From the NCBI GenBank assembly GCA_947510165.1, contig CANNSB010000001.1:124001-188000 (forward strand): a DNA stretch of 64,000 nucleotides. The letters are read 5' to 3'. Positions 1 through 9,776 of the stretch are shown piece after piece. The notes under the pieces were generated by a model. The model ran no database searches. It worked only from the letters and a program-made list of their open reading frames with translations, and had not been told where the DNA came from. The translations under genes were made by a program, and so were the position numbers. This stretch comes from an uncultured Clostridia bacterium. GTDB lineage: Bacteria; Bacillota; Clostridia; Oscillospirales; Ruminococcaceae. Every line of letters starts with the position of its first letter. The first letter of the stretch is position 1.

Positions 1-40
1 AGTTGTATGTATATCTCATGAAAATTTATAGGAGGTTATT

Positions 41-904
41 ATGAATATATTTATAATAACTAATACTTTGAATGATATTAAAATGAAGGTAACTAAAAGT
101 GTTATAAATTTTTTAAAAAGATATAACTGTAATATATATTCTGATATTAAATATGAGAATAAATTTTCATTAATTAAAAATATTGAATTTACTTCTATAG
201 AAAATATTCCAGAAAATTGTGATATAATTATTTGTATTGGTGGGGATGGAACAGTTATACATAGTGCTAAGTATAGTCTTAAACATCAAATTCCTATATT
301 ATCTATAAATGTTGGAAGATTGGGTTTTCTTGCCAGTATAGAATCAGATCAGATAGAGGATATTAGCAGTATATTTTCTGGGAAATATACTGTAGAAGAT
401 AGGATGACTTTAGATATAGAATATAATAATATAGGATATCTAAATAAATATACTGTTATAAATGATATTGTTTTATCTAGAGGATCTCTTTCTAGGATAA
501 TAGATATTGATTTATTATGTATTGAAAAGCTCGTTGGAAATTTTAGAGGAGATGGTATTATTTTTTCAACTCCAACTGGATCTACTGCATATTCTTTATC
601 TGCTGGGGGACCTATAGTTGATAATTCTTTAGATTGTATAATGGTGACACCTATATGTCCACACTCTCTTTTTTCTAAAACTATAATGTTTTCTGATGAT
701 AAAACACTTCATATAAAAGCTAAACTTAAGGATGATATGACATCATATTTAACTTTAGATGGAGATATAGTTTTACCCTTTACAAATAATAGTAGTGTTA
801 ATATAAAACGAGGAAAAAATTCCTTTTCTTTAATTAATATAAATAACAGTAGTTTTTTTGAAGTTATAAATAATAAATTTTCTGGACGAACAGGTTTAAA
901 TTAA
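41..904 (+). CDS. nadK: NAD kinase
   Basis: ATP-NAD kinase, which phosphorylates NAD to NADP in the cytoplasm. The 287-residue length is normal for the family. The GGDGT nucleotide-binding motif is at residues 67-71, and the second signature TPTGSTAYS is at 177-185, followed by the usual all-beta C-terminal domain ending in LDGD. ATG at 41 follows a good AGGAGG site. It is 24 bases ahead of the argR start and probably in one transcript with argR and recN. In Clostridia this gene normally sits after tlyA and before argR-recN. Bases 1-40 are too short to identify the upstream gene. Confidence 0.95.
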   Translation: MNIFIITNTLNDIKMKVTKSVINFLKRYNCNIYSDIKYENKFSLIKNIEFTSIENIPENCDIIICIGGDGTVIHSAKYSLKHQIPILSINVGRLGFLASIESDQIEDISSIFSGKYTVEDRMTLDIEYNNIGYLNKYTVINDIVLSRGSLSRIIDIDLLCIEKLVGNFRGDGIIFSTPTGSTAYSLSAGGPIVDNSLDCIMVTPICPHSLFSKTIMFSDDKTLHIKAKLKDDMTSYLTLDGDIVLPFTNNSSVNIKRGKNSFSLININNSSFFEVINNKFSGRTGLN

Positions 905-928
905 ATGGTATATTAGGGAGGTTTTTTT

Positions 929-1381
929 ATAAAATCTATAAGACATGAAAAAATATTTAATTTAATTGAAGAAAAAGATATTCATACTCAAGATGAATTA
1001 TTAACTATCCTAAAAGATATGAAATTTGATATAACACAAGCAACGGTTTCTAGAGATATAAAAGAATTAGGATTAGTTAAAATATTGGGAGATGATGGTC
1101 TTTATAAGTATAAAAGTTTTAATAATAAAAATAATTCTGATGAATTATTTCATTTAAATAAATTTTTATTAAATGGAATACGTTTGGTAGATTTTGGTGG
1201 AAATATAGTTATAATTAAATGTTTTGAAGGTATGGCTCAAGGGATATGCGCTTTTATAGATAAAGAATATAAAAATGAGTTTCTCGGGACCATTGCTGGA
1301 GATGATACAATTTTTATACTTTTCAAAACAGAAGATGAGTCCAAGATATTTTATAAAAAACTAAAAGAAAATTATATCTAG
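929..1381 (+). CDS. argR: Arginine repressor ArgR, apparent AUA start
   Basis: Arginine-responsive transcription factor, 150 residues if started at 929, the normal family size. The winged-helix segment with TQATVSRDIKELG is at residues 37-49, and the C-terminal arginine-binding/hexamer motif GTIAGDDT is at 120-127. The frame is closed by TAG at 914-916. Between that stop and the first ATG (1019) there is no ATG, GTG or TTG in frame. Starting at 1019 would remove the first 30 residues, including half of the DNA-binding domain. A GGGAGG site at 916-921 lies seven bases ahead of ATA at 929, and the residues that follow (KSIRHEKI) match the usual N-terminus. I therefore place the start at ATA. 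A single base error, or ATG to ATA mutation, is the alternative. Confidence 0.85.
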   Translation: MKSIRHEKIFNLIEEKDIHTQDELLTILKDMKFDITQATVSRDIKELGLVKILGDDGLYKYKSFNNKNNSDELFHLNKFLLNGIRLVDFGGNIVIIKCFEGMAQGICAFIDKEYKNEFLGTIAGDDTIFILFKTEDESKIFYKKLKENYI

Positions 1382-1404
1382 TTTTATGAATAGGAAGTTT
1401 TAAT

Positions 1405-3075
1405 ATGCTGAAGTCTTTATATATAGAAAATATGGCTATAATAGAAAAAATGTCTATAGACTATAACTATGGATTTAACATATTTACAGGGGAAACAGGT
1501 GCAGGAAAATCCATTATAATAGGATCTATTAATTTTATATTAGGAAACAAACTTTCTAAAGACATAATAAGATATGGCTTTGACAGGGCAATTGTAATTT
1601 GTGTTTTTGATGATGTTTCTAATAAAATTTATGAGATATTAAATAAATATGGATTAAATTTAAATGATAGTGAAATTATAATACAAAGAGAAATAAATAA
1701 AGATGGTAAAAGTTATGCAAAAATATGCGGAAAACCTATAACGGTTTCTATACTTAAAGAGATAGGTAGATATTTGATAAATATACATGGTCAACATGAT
1801 ACATATAAACTTTTTTCTAAAGATACTCAACTTAAATTATTAGATGAATTTTCTAATACTAAACAACTACTAGAAGAGCTGGATTTTCAATATAAAAAAT
1901 ATTCTGAATTTTCATATAAATTAAAATCTACTATGATAAACGAAGGGGAAATAGAAAAAAAATCAGATCTTTTAAACTATCAATTAAATGAAATTATATC
2001 ATCTAATTTTATTATAGGTGAATATGATGAGTTGTTAAATCAAAAAAATATTATAAAAAATTCTATAGAAATTGAAACTAAAATATCTATGATAAAAATT
2101 TTTTTTAGTGGAGATGATAATAAAATAGGTGTTTTAGAACAACTAGAAACAAATATACTAAATTTAGAATATATATCTAGATATAATAATAAATTTTATA
2201 ATAATAAAGAGAAGTTAGAAAACATATTATTTGACATGAAGGATATTTTTTCAGATATTTTAAGTTTTAATCAGACAGATGATTATCGATTTAATGATAT
2301 TAATGAAATAGAAGATAGATTATTTGAATTAAATAGGATAAGAAGAAAATATGGACCTGAAGATATTGATGTGCAAAAATATTATTTAGATATAGAAAAT
2401 CAGATAGAAGAATTAAATAAAAATGAATCTATAATTAAAAATATAAATGAAGAGATGGAGTCTATATATGATATAATGTTGTCTATATGTGATAAGATTC
2501 ATGAAAAGAGATATAAAAAAAGTAAAATTCTTGAAAAGATGATACTAAATGAATTAGAATATTTAGATATGAAAAATATAGATTTAAAAATAGAATTTAA
2601 TAAAAAAAGTATATCTAAATTTGGATATGATGATATTGAAATATTGATTGCCACTAATAAAGGTGAAAAAATGAAAGCTATAGCAAATATTGCATCAGGT
2701 GGAGAGATGTCTAGGATAATGCTTGCTATAAAAAATGTTTTATCAGAAACTGAAGATAATCCATGTCTTATTTTTGATGAAGTTGATACTGGAGTTAGTG
2801 GAGAGTCTGCGGAAAAAATAGGTTTGAAGTTAAGATCTATTTCTTCTAAAAATCAAGTTATATGTGTGACACATCTTGCACAGGTTGCTGCTTTAGGTAC
2901 CAGTCATTTTAAAATAAAAAAATATGTGAAAAAAGATCAAACATTTACAGAGGTTTCTTTATTAAAAAAAGAGGAACGTATTTTGGAACTAGCAAGAATT
3001 ATAGGTAGGTCTGATATTACTGATTTAACTTTAAAAATGGCAGAGGAAATGCTAAATTCTAATATAAATTTATAA
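1405..3075 (+). CDS. recN: DNA repair ATPase RecN
   Basis: SMC-like ATPase that acts early in double-strand break repair. The Walker A GETGAGKS is at residues 29-36, the family motif IHGQHD at 127-132, a long helical/coiled-coil middle part follows, then the ABC signature ASGGE at 430-434 and the Walker B aspartate-glutamate pair near 458-459 in FDEVDTGVSG. 556 residues is typical. It starts with ATG, 23 bases after argR, and argR-recN is a widely kept pair in Firmicutes. Here the genes that normally follow, spoIVB and spo0A, are missing and lie about 57 kb away at the right end of the window. Confidence 0.96.
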   Translation: MLKSLYIENMAIIEKMSIDYNYGFNIFTGETGAGKSIIIGSINFILGNKLSKDIIRYGFDRAIVICVFDDVSNKIYEILNKYGLNLNDSEIIIQREINKDGKSYAKICGKPITVSILKEIGRYLINIHGQHDTYKLFSKDTQLKLLDEFSNTKQLLEELDFQYKKYSEFSYKLKSTMINEGEIEKKSDLLNYQLNEIISSNFIIGEYDELLNQKNIIKNSIEIETKISMIKIFFSGDDNKIGVLEQLETNILNLEYISRYNNKFYNNKEKLENILFDMKDIFSDILSFNQTDDYRFNDINEIEDRLFELNRIRRKYGPEDIDVQKYYLDIENQIEELNKNESIIKNINEEMESIYDIMLSICDKIHEKRYKKSKILEKMILNELEYLDMKNIDLKIEFNKKSISKFGYDDIEILIATNKGEKMKAIANIASGGEMSRIMLAIKNVLSETEDNPCLIFDEVDTGVSGESAEKIGLKLRSISSKNQVICVTHLAQVAALGTSHFKIKKYVKKDQTFTEVSLLKKEERILELARIIGRSDITDLTLKMAEEMLNSNINL

Positions 3076-3100
3076 GAATATAAAAAAGGAGTGGATATTT

Positions 3101-4327
3101 ATGAAATTATTTGAGGAGTTAACTAGAAGAGGTCTTATTGCACAGATGACACATCCAGAAGATATAAAAGATTTATTAAATAATAAAAGAATAAAATTTT
3201 ATATAGGGTTTGATGCAACAGCAGATAGTCTTCATATTGGACATTTTTTACAATTTATAGTTATAAAGCATATGCAAAAAGCAGGGCATAGTCCAATTGC
3301 TATAATTGGAACAGGAACAACAATGATAGGTGATCCTAGTGGAAAAACAGATATGAGAAAAATGCTTACTACAGAAGAAATTAATTATAACGCTGATGCA
3401 TTTCAACTTCAAATGAGGAATATACTTAAATTAAACAAAGATGAATTAGAAATTAAGAGAAATTCTAATTGGCTTTTAGAAAAAAATTATATAGATTTTA
3501 TGAGAGAGATAGGAAGTTGTTTTTCTGTAAATAAAATGCTTACGGCTGAATGTTTTAAATCTAGATTAGAAAAAGGACTAAGTTTTATCGAATTTAACTA
3601 TATGTTATTACAATCTTATGATTTTTATCATCTTTTTAAGTTTGATGATTGTATTATGCAGTTGGGTGGGGATGATCAATGGTCTAATATACTGTCTGGA
3701 ATAGATTTGATAAGAAGAAAGATGTCAAAACAAGCGTATGGCATTACATTTAGATTACTCACAACTAAAGATGGAAAAAAGATGGGAAAAACCGAAAAAG
3801 GATCTATATGGCTAGATCCTTTTAAAACATCTCCTTATGAATTTTTTCAATATTGGAGAAATGTTTCGGATGATGATGTTATAAATTGTATGAAACTTTT
3901 AACATTTATAGATATAGAAAAAATAGAAGAGTATGAAAAGTTTAGCGGATCTAAACTAAATGATGTAAAACAACAACTTGCTTTTACTATTACAGAGATG
4001 GTTCATGGTAGAGAAAAAGCAGAAGAATGTATACAATCGTCTAACGCTTTATTTGGTAAAGGAAATAATTTTGACAATATTCCAAATATTAAATTGCAAA
4101 AAAAATTTTTTGAAGATGATAAAATAAATATATTATCTATCTTAACAATATCAAATTTATGCAGTTCTAAATCTGATGCTAGACGAGTTGTTTTACAAGG
4201 AGGGATATCTATAGATAGTGTAGTTATAGATGATATAAACTATTTTATAGAAGAAAAAAATATTTTAGAAAATGAAATAATTATAAAAAAAGGCAAAAAA
4301 AATTATATAAAATTATCTATAGAATAA
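3101..4327 (+). CDS. tyrS: Tyrosyl-tRNA synthetase
   Basis: Class I aminoacyl-tRNA synthetase charging tRNA-Tyr. HIGH is at residues 45-48; the second ATP motif is KMGKT at 227-231, a common TyrRS form of KMSKS. The QLGGDDQW substrate pocket is visible mid-protein, and an S4 RNA-binding domain occupies about residues 340-405. 408 residues is normal. An AAGGAG site precedes ATG 3101. It follows recN by 25 bases without a terminator. I see no T-box leader, so expression probably depends on the upstream genes. Confidence 0.97.
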   Translation: MKLFEELTRRGLIAQMTHPEDIKDLLNNKRIKFYIGFDATADSLHIGHFLQFIVIKHMQKAGHSPIAIIGTGTTMIGDPSGKTDMRKMLTTEEINYNADAFQLQMRNILKLNKDELEIKRNSNWLLEKNYIDFMREIGSCFSVNKMLTAECFKSRLEKGLSFIEFNYMLLQSYDFYHLFKFDDCIMQLGGDDQWSNILSGIDLIRRKMSKQAYGITFRLLTTKDGKKMGKTEKGSIWLDPFKTSPYEFFQYWRNVSDDDVINCMKLLTFIDIEKIEEYEKFSGSKLNDVKQQLAFTITEMVHGREKAEECIQSSNALFGKGNNFDNIPNIKLQKKFFEDDKINILSILTISNLCSSKSDARRVVLQGGISIDSVVIDDINYFIEEKNILENEIIIKKGKKNYIKLSIE

Positions 4328-4391
4328 TTATTTAATTATCTGTTTAATTTTATATTATGAAATTTTTATTATTTATACTTGCAAAAAAGTA

Positions 4392-4420
4392 TTGAGATTA
4401 ATAAATATATCTGTTATAAT
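4392..4420 (+). promoter_or_regulatory. Promoter of the oligopeptide ABC operon
   Basis: TTGAGA at 4392-4397 and TATAAT at 4415-4420 with a 17-base spacer. It gives a leader of roughly 45 bases before the solute-binding protein. It excludes the in-frame TTG at 4379 as a start. Confidence 0.75.
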
Positions 4421-4474
4421 TGTTTAATAATTTTATATATTCATTTTATTTATTATAAAGGAGGAGATTTTTTC

Positions 4475-6511
4475 ATGTTTAATAAAAAAAAGATAGCAGC
4501 ATGGATTATAAGTATACTAGTTGGAACTTCTATTATACTTTCTTCATGTAATAGTGGTAGTTCTGGTTCTGGCGGAAATAAAACATTAGTTATTGGTACA
4601 GCTGCTTTTAACGGTGTATTTAATCCTTTTTTAGCATCCACAGCTTATGATAATTATGTCATTAATTTAACTAATGCTATGTTAATAGGGAATACTCCAA
4701 GTGGAGAACCCGTAGACGGTATAGCTAGCTATGTTCCTCCTGAGGAGATAAAAGGTGATGATGGAAAAACTATAAATACTGTATATACTTTTACTCTTAA
4801 AGATGATGTAAAATTTAGCGATGGAACTAGTGTAACAGCTGATGATATTATTTTTACATATAAAGTTTTGTTAGATCCAACATATACAGGACCTTCTACT
4901 CTTAGATCAACACCTATTGTAGGACTTAATGAATATTTTTATGATGATAAAGATTATAAACTTTCTATCGATAAAATAAAATCATTATCTCAAAATATAT
5001 CTGACGATGATACAACAAAATATTTTACTAAAATGTCTGAAGATTCTTTTGTAAAAGAGGGTGCAGAAAAAATGTCTGCAAGACTTTCATTTGAAAATAA
5101 AGACAACCTTTCAGGAGATAGTTTAAAAAAGGCATTGATAGAATTTAATATTAATGATTTAAAAACTAAAGATAAAGATAGTATGAAAAAAACAATTCAA
5201 GGTATGAAATATAAAGATCTAGAAAAAGAATATATTAATAAGAATCTATCTGCAGGTAGTGTAGATATTTCTGAAATAGAAGGAATTAAAAGGATAGATG
5301 AAAAAACAGTAGAGGTTACTATTGAAGGGGTTGACCCTAAAGCTATTTGGAATTTAGGCGATATTGAAGTTGCTTCTAAAAGTTATTATGGAGTTGGAAA
5401 AAGCGGAGGAAAATTTGTAGGAGATATTTATTCTAAAGGGAAAATGGATATTATTTCTGAAAAAAATGATTCACCAATGGGTGCTGGACCATATAAATTT
5501 GTAGAATATAAAAATAATGTTGTTTCTTTTGAGGCAAATCCATATTATTATGGAGGAGTTCCTCATATAGAAAAATTAAAATTACAAGTTGTAGATGATA
5601 AAAATAAAATTCCATCTATAGCGGCTGGAAATATAGATGTTTCAGATCCTTCTGGAAATCCAGCATCTTTAAAACAAGCACAGGACGCTGGATTAGAAAC
5701 TATAACTATAGATAACTTAGGATATGGTTATATAGGTATGAACGCAGATAGAATCCCAGATATAAATGTTCGAAAAGGACTAATGCATCTTATGAACAGA
5801 GCTCCTGCAGTTCAAAGTTTTTATGGTGATTTAGCATCTGTAATAGAATATCCTATGTCTAGAATTTCATGGGCTTATCCAGAAAATGCAAAGGCTATAT
5901 ATGATTTTTCTAGTGTTAAAGCAATGGAATATTTTACAAAAGCTGGATATAAAAAAGTTGAGCAAAATGGAAAAACTATTCTTCAAAAAGATGGAGTTCA
6001 ATTAAAAATTGAAGTTGGTATAGGTGGATCTGGGACTATGGATCATCCTGCAGGCCCTATAATAACACAATTAAAAAATGAACTTGAGTCATTAGGTGGA
6101 AAGATTGATATACAAGATGTTGATGCAAATATTTTATTTGATAGGCTTTCAGCTGGTCAATGGGATATGTGGGTTGCTGCATGGCAATCTGTAATTGACC
6201 CTGATCTGTTCCAACTTTATCATAGTAAAGGAACAACAAATCATTATAGAATTAAAAATGATAAACTAGATGATTTAATAACTAAAGCTAGAGAAACAAA
6301 TGATATTGGTATAAGAAAAACTTATTATAAAGATGCTCTTAATATTATTATGGATGAAGCTGTAGAGATGCCTGTATACCAAAGAAAAAATATGTATGTA
6401 TACAATCAAAAAATCTTAGATAAAAATTCTATACCTTCAGACTACTCTCCTTTTAGATTTCCTTTTACAAGAGGATTTTATGATATAGAAAAATTAAAAT
6501 TAGTTAAATAG
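4475..6511 (+). CDS. Oligopeptide ABC transporter, solute-binding lipoprotein
   Basis: Family 5 extracellular solute-binding protein that captures peptides outside the membrane for the permease encoded downstream. ATG 4475 follows AAAGGAGGAG and begins a lipoprotein signal: a lysine-rich start, a hydrophobic stretch and lipobox LSSC with Cys25, then a Gly/Ser linker. The canonical SBP_bac_5 text (FSDGTSVTADDIIFTYKVLLDP) is present. At 678 residues it is longer than most OppA/DppA proteins (about 540-600). The excess is mainly a lysine-rich stretch at about residues 155-263. Substrate specificity cannot be read from sequence. It heads an operon with two permeases and two ATPases. Confidence 0.93.
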   Translation: MFNKKKIAAWIISILVGTSIILSSCNSGSSGSGGNKTLVIGTAAFNGVFNPFLASTAYDNYVINLTNAMLIGNTPSGEPVDGIASYVPPEEIKGDDGKTINTVYTFTLKDDVKFSDGTSVTADDIIFTYKVLLDPTYTGPSTLRSTPIVGLNEYFYDDKDYKLSIDKIKSLSQNISDDDTTKYFTKMSEDSFVKEGAEKMSARLSFENKDNLSGDSLKKALIEFNINDLKTKDKDSMKKTIQGMKYKDLEKEYINKNLSAGSVDISEIEGIKRIDEKTVEVTIEGVDPKAIWNLGDIEVASKSYYGVGKSGGKFVGDIYSKGKMDIISEKNDSPMGAGPYKFVEYKNNVVSFEANPYYYGGVPHIEKLKLQVVDDKNKIPSIAAGNIDVSDPSGNPASLKQAQDAGLETITIDNLGYGYIGMNADRIPDINVRKGLMHLMNRAPAVQSFYGDLASVIEYPMSRISWAYPENAKAIYDFSSVKAMEYFTKAGYKKVEQNGKTILQKDGVQLKIEVGIGGSGTMDHPAGPIITQLKNELESLGGKIDIQDVDANILFDRLSAGQWDMWVAAWQSVIDPDLFQLYHSKGTTNHYRIKNDKLDDLITKARETNDIGIRKTYYKDALNIIMDEAVEMPVYQRKNMYVYNQKILDKNSIPSDYSPFRFPFTRGFYDIEKLKLVK

Positions 6512-6522
6512 TATATAATAAT

Positions 6523-6551
6523 AATGTCAAATCTATAACTGATTTGACATT
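6523..6551 (+). promoter_or_regulatory. Hairpin between binding protein and permease genes
   Basis: Perfect 11-bp inverted repeat (6523-6533 with 6541-6551, 7-base loop) directly after the lipoprotein stop. No T-run follows, so it is more likely an mRNA-stability or partial-termination element, as is common after binding-protein genes that must be expressed above their permeases. Confidence 0.5.
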
Positions 6552-6604
6552 ACTATTTATAAAAAAGAAATAATATTGCTATTTTTAGCATTTAGGGGGA
6601 CAAA

Positions 6605-7573
6605 GTGAGACAATATATAATAAAAAGGCTTTTTATAAGTGTTTTTGTTCTTTTTGGGGTTTCAATTATACTATATGGTTTAATTAGGCTTATGCCTGGG
6701 GATTATATATCAAATACTGTTGCTGGAAATCCTTCTATTACAGAAGAAATGGTAGTTGGATTAAAAAAGCTATATGGTCTTGATGTTGGTATTGTAGAGG
6801 GATACTTTAAATGGTTGGGAAAAGCTTTAACTGGAGATTTAGGAGAATCATTTTTATATAAAGCTCCTGTTACACAAGTTATAGCTTCAAAGATGTGGAC
6901 ATCATTTTCACTTTCTTTTATGGCTTTTATAATCCAATTATTAATCGCTATACCTATGGGTATAATATCAGCAACTAGGCAATATTCTAAAACAGATTAT
7001 GCTGTTACAATATTTTCTTTAATTGGAATTTCTCTTCCATCATTCTTTTTTGCAGCTATACTACAAAAAACTTTTGCGGTGGATCTCCAATTATTTCCAA
7101 TATCAGGAATGGTCACAGCTAGGGAAGACTATGAAGGATTTAGACTTATGATGGATATGGCTTGGCATTTTGTTTTACCAATTGTGGTTCTTGCTTTTAC
7201 AAGTATAGGGAGCTGGATGAGATATACACGAACTAATATGTTAGAGGTTTTAAGTTCCGATTATATAAGAACGGCTAGGGCAAAAGGGCTAAGTGAAGGT
7301 ACAGTTATTTATAAACATGCTTTTAGAAATACTCTTATACCAGTTGTTACTATGATTGGCGGGTCTATTCCATCTTTATTTTCGGGGGCTATTATAACTG
7401 AAGGTATTTTTGCTATAGATGGACTTGGTTATACGGCTTTCCATGCTTTAAAGGCTGGTGATATACCTTTTATAATGGGATTCAACTTATTTTTAGCATT
7501 TTTAACTTTAATGGGAACACTTATATCCGATATACTTTACGCTGTTGTCGATCCTAGAGTAAGATTAAGTTAG
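6605..7573 (+). CDS. oppB: Oligopeptide ABC transporter permease, OppB type
   Basis: Integral membrane subunit of the peptide importer, 322 residues with the expected six membrane helices. The EAA-loop region that contacts the ATPases (SDYIRTARAKGLSEG) lies in the last third, followed by the typical FRNTLIPVVT. GTG 6605 is preceded by AGGGGGA. It is the second gene of the operon, separated from the binding protein by a hairpin, and followed 16 bases later by its partner permease. The family includes dipeptide, oligopeptide and nickel importers; the oligopeptide role is inferred from the whole operon. Confidence 0.93.
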   Translation: MRQYIIKRLFISVFVLFGVSIILYGLIRLMPGDYISNTVAGNPSITEEMVVGLKKLYGLDVGIVEGYFKWLGKALTGDLGESFLYKAPVTQVIASKMWTSFSLSFMAFIIQLLIAIPMGIISATRQYSKTDYAVTIFSLIGISLPSFFFAAILQKTFAVDLQLFPISGMVTAREDYEGFRLMMDMAWHFVLPIVVLAFTSIGSWMRYTRTNMLEVLSSDYIRTARAKGLSEGTVIYKHAFRNTLIPVVTMIGGSIPSLFSGAIITEGIFAIDGLGYTAFHALKAGDIPFIMGFNLFLAFLTLMGTLISDILYAVVDPRVRLS

Positions 7574-7589
7574 AAGGGGGTTATATTTT

Positions 7590-8633
7590 ATGAATAATAA
7601 TGTTACAGGATTAGATATAGATAGTTCTAATATTAATGAATCGGTAGATTCTGTAATAAATCCAGATGAAAAAGATAGTAAACAAGATAATAAAAAAGTA
7701 ATAACTCCTGGACAACTTGTTATAAAAAGATTTTTAAGAAATAAATTGGCTATAGTTGGAATATTTATAATATTGTTTATGTTTATGTTTTCATTTGCAG
7801 GACCTTTATTTAGCAGTTATGGTGAGTATGATATATTTTTTCTTGATAAAAATGGAGTAGAATTTGTTAATAAAGAAGAGATTGATTTTACACAAGAAGG
7901 AATAGCTCTTAATTTACGGGCAAATCCATCTTTAAATCATTTTTTAGGAACTGACAAAGATGGTAGAGATGTTTTTACTAGACTTATGTATGGTGGAAGA
8001 ATTTCTTTAATAATAGGATTTATTGCAATATTTATACAACTTTTAATTGGTGTTTCTCTTGGAGGGGCTGCGGGATATTATGGAAAATTTATAGATAACT
8101 TAATAATGAGAATTGTTGATATTTTCAACTCGATACCTAGTATCCCTATTATGCTTATTATTAGTTCTGCTATGTTAGTTTTAGAGATAGATCAAAAAAA
8201 TAAAATTTATATACTTATGTTAGTTATAGCATTTCTTGGGTGGGCAGGCATAGCTCGTCTTGTTAGAGGACAGATATTAGGATTAAGAGAACAAGAATTT
8301 ATGATTGCTACTGAAGCGACAGGTATAAAAACTTATAAAAAAATATTTAAACATTTAATTCCTAATGTTATGCCACAACTTATAGTTTTTGCAACTTTGG
8401 GTTTAGGAAGTGTAATACTTTTAGAATCTGCACTTAGCTTTTTGGGAATAGGAGTTCCTTTTCCATATGCTTCATGGGGAAATATGGTAAATGCTGTTAA
8501 TGATCCTATTATAATGAATCAGCATCTAAATATATGGCTTCCTCCTGGATTATGCATACTTGTTACTGTAATGGGTTTTAATTTTATTGGAGATGGGTTA
8601 AGAGATGCCTTTGATCCTAAGATGAAAAGGTAG
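7590..8633 (+). CDS. oppC: Oligopeptide ABC transporter permease, OppC type
   Basis: Second membrane subunit of the peptide importer, 347 residues. A polar N-terminal extension of about 45 residues precedes the first membrane helix. The OppC/DppC N-terminal domain is followed by the characteristic LGTDKDGRDVFTRLMYGGR and by the EAA loop EFMIATEATGIKTYKKI. The start is ATG 7590 behind AGAAGGGGG. It is almost contiguous with the ATPase gene that follows. Confidence 0.93.
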   Translation: MNNNVTGLDIDSSNINESVDSVINPDEKDSKQDNKKVITPGQLVIKRFLRNKLAIVGIFIILFMFMFSFAGPLFSSYGEYDIFFLDKNGVEFVNKEEIDFTQEGIALNLRANPSLNHFLGTDKDGRDVFTRLMYGGRISLIIGFIAIFIQLLIGVSLGGAAGYYGKFIDNLIMRIVDIFNSIPSIPIMLIISSAMLVLEIDQKNKIYILMLVIAFLGWAGIARLVRGQILGLREQEFMIATEATGIKTYKKIFKHLIPNVMPQLIVFATLGLGSVILLESALSFLGIGVPFPYASWGNMVNAVNDPIIMNQHLNIWLPPGLCILVTVMGFNFIGDGLRDAFDPKMKR

Positions 8634-8642
8634 GTGTTTGAT

Positions 8643-9776
8643 GTGTCTAAAGAATCTAGAGAAAAATTAAAGCAGATATCCAAAGAAAATAAAAAAGCTG
8701 TTAATCACTATGAAAAGATCAAAAAACGTAAAAATATTGATCCTTCAGAATATATTGTATCCATGAAAGATACAAATAATGTTATAGAATTTGATAATTT
8801 AAAGACATATTTTTATACAGATATTGGAATTGTAAAAGCTGTTAATGGTGTTTCATTTGATATACCAAAAGGAAAAACAGTCGCTCTTGTTGGTGAATCT
8901 GGATGTGGAAAATCTGTAACTAATCTAACTCTTATGAGGCTTGTTCAGGGGCCATCTGGACAGATTGTTGGAGGAGAAATTAGATATAAGACTGAAAGTG
9001 GGGAAATAGTAGATTTAACTAAGATTCCTATGTCATATATGGAAAAAATTAGGGGAAATGAGATATCCATGATATTTCAAGAGCCTATGACTAGCTTAAA
9101 TCCTGTTTTTACAATTGGACAACAGATATCAGAAACTATAGAATTACATAATAAAGATATGTCTAAAAATCAGATTAAAGATAGAACAGTTGAGCTTTTA
9201 ACTATAGTTGGAATTTCTAGAGCTGATGAAATATATAAATCATATCCGCATCAACTTTCTGGAGGAATGAGACAAAGGGTTATGATTGCTATGTCTTTAT
9301 CATGCAACCCTAAATTGATAATTGCTGATGAACCTACAACTGCTTTAGATGTAACTATACAAGCACAGATATTGGATTTGATGAGAGATTTAAAAAATCA
9401 AATTAACGCAAGTATTCTTTTAATAACTCATGATCTTGGTGTTGTGGCTGAGATGGCCGATTATGTAGTTGTCATGTATGCTGGTAAAATAGTTGAACAA
9501 GGAACTGCTATGGATATATATAATAACCCAAAACATCCATATACAATCGGATTATTAAAGAGCAAGCCAGTTGTAAATAAGCATACAGAAAGATTATACT
9601 CAATATCAGGTCAGGTTCCAAATCCAGTTAATATGCCAAATTATTGTTATTTTAAAAGTAGATGCGAAAAATCTTTTGATAAATGTAGTGGGGACTATCC
9701 CTCACTTAATGATCTGGGTGATGGCCATAAAGTGTCTTGTTGGCTCTATGATAAAGATGCAAAGGGGGAGAGATAA
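8643..9776 (+). CDS. oppD: Oligopeptide ABC transporter ATPase, OppD type
   Basis: ATP-hydrolysing subunit on the cytoplasmic face. Walker A GESGCGKS, signature LSGGMRQR and Walker [14 protein letters not shown] are all intact. The C-terminal oligopeptide/dipeptide extension contains four cysteines (pattern C..KS.C, later C, then SCWL), as in other OppD proteins. GTG 8643 has AGGTG six bases upstream; GTG at 8634 is the other possible start, but it is too close to its purine run. An N-terminal lysine-rich tail of about 50 residues precedes the ATPase fold. It overlaps the next gene by one base (TAATG). Confidence 0.92.
   Translation: MSKESREKLKQISKENKKAVNHYEKIKKRKNIDPSEYIVSMKDTNNVIEFDNLKTYFYTDIGIVKAVNGVSFDIPKGKTVALVGESGCGKSVTNLTLMRLVQGPSGQIVGGEIRYKTESGEIVDLTKIPMSYMEKIRGNEISMIFQEPMTSLNPVFTIGQQISETIELHNKDMSKNQIKDRTVELLTIVGISRADEIYKSYPHQLSGGMRQRVMIAMSLSCNPKLIIADEPTTALDVTIQAQILDLMRDLKNQINASILLITHDLGVVAEMADYVVVMYAGKIVEQGTAMDIYNNPKHPYTIGLLKSKPVVNKHTERLYSISGQVPNPVNMPNYCYFKSRCEKSFDKCSGDYPSLNDLGDGHKVSCWLYDKDAKGER

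Noticed and set aside
1..40. End of an upstream tlyA gene
   Set aside because: Expected from synteny, but 40 bases do not allow the frame or family to be recognised.
1019..1381. argR starting at ATG 1019 (120 residues)
   Set aside because: It lacks a ribosome site and removes 30 residues of the winged helix that are clearly encoded upstream in the same frame.
3076..3100. T-box leader for tyrS
   Set aside because: The gap is only 25 bases and tyrS follows recN directly.
4379..4474. N-terminal extension of the peptide-binding protein from TTG 4379
   Set aside because: It lies upstream of the promoter -35 and would put 32 residues ahead of a clean lipoprotein signal.
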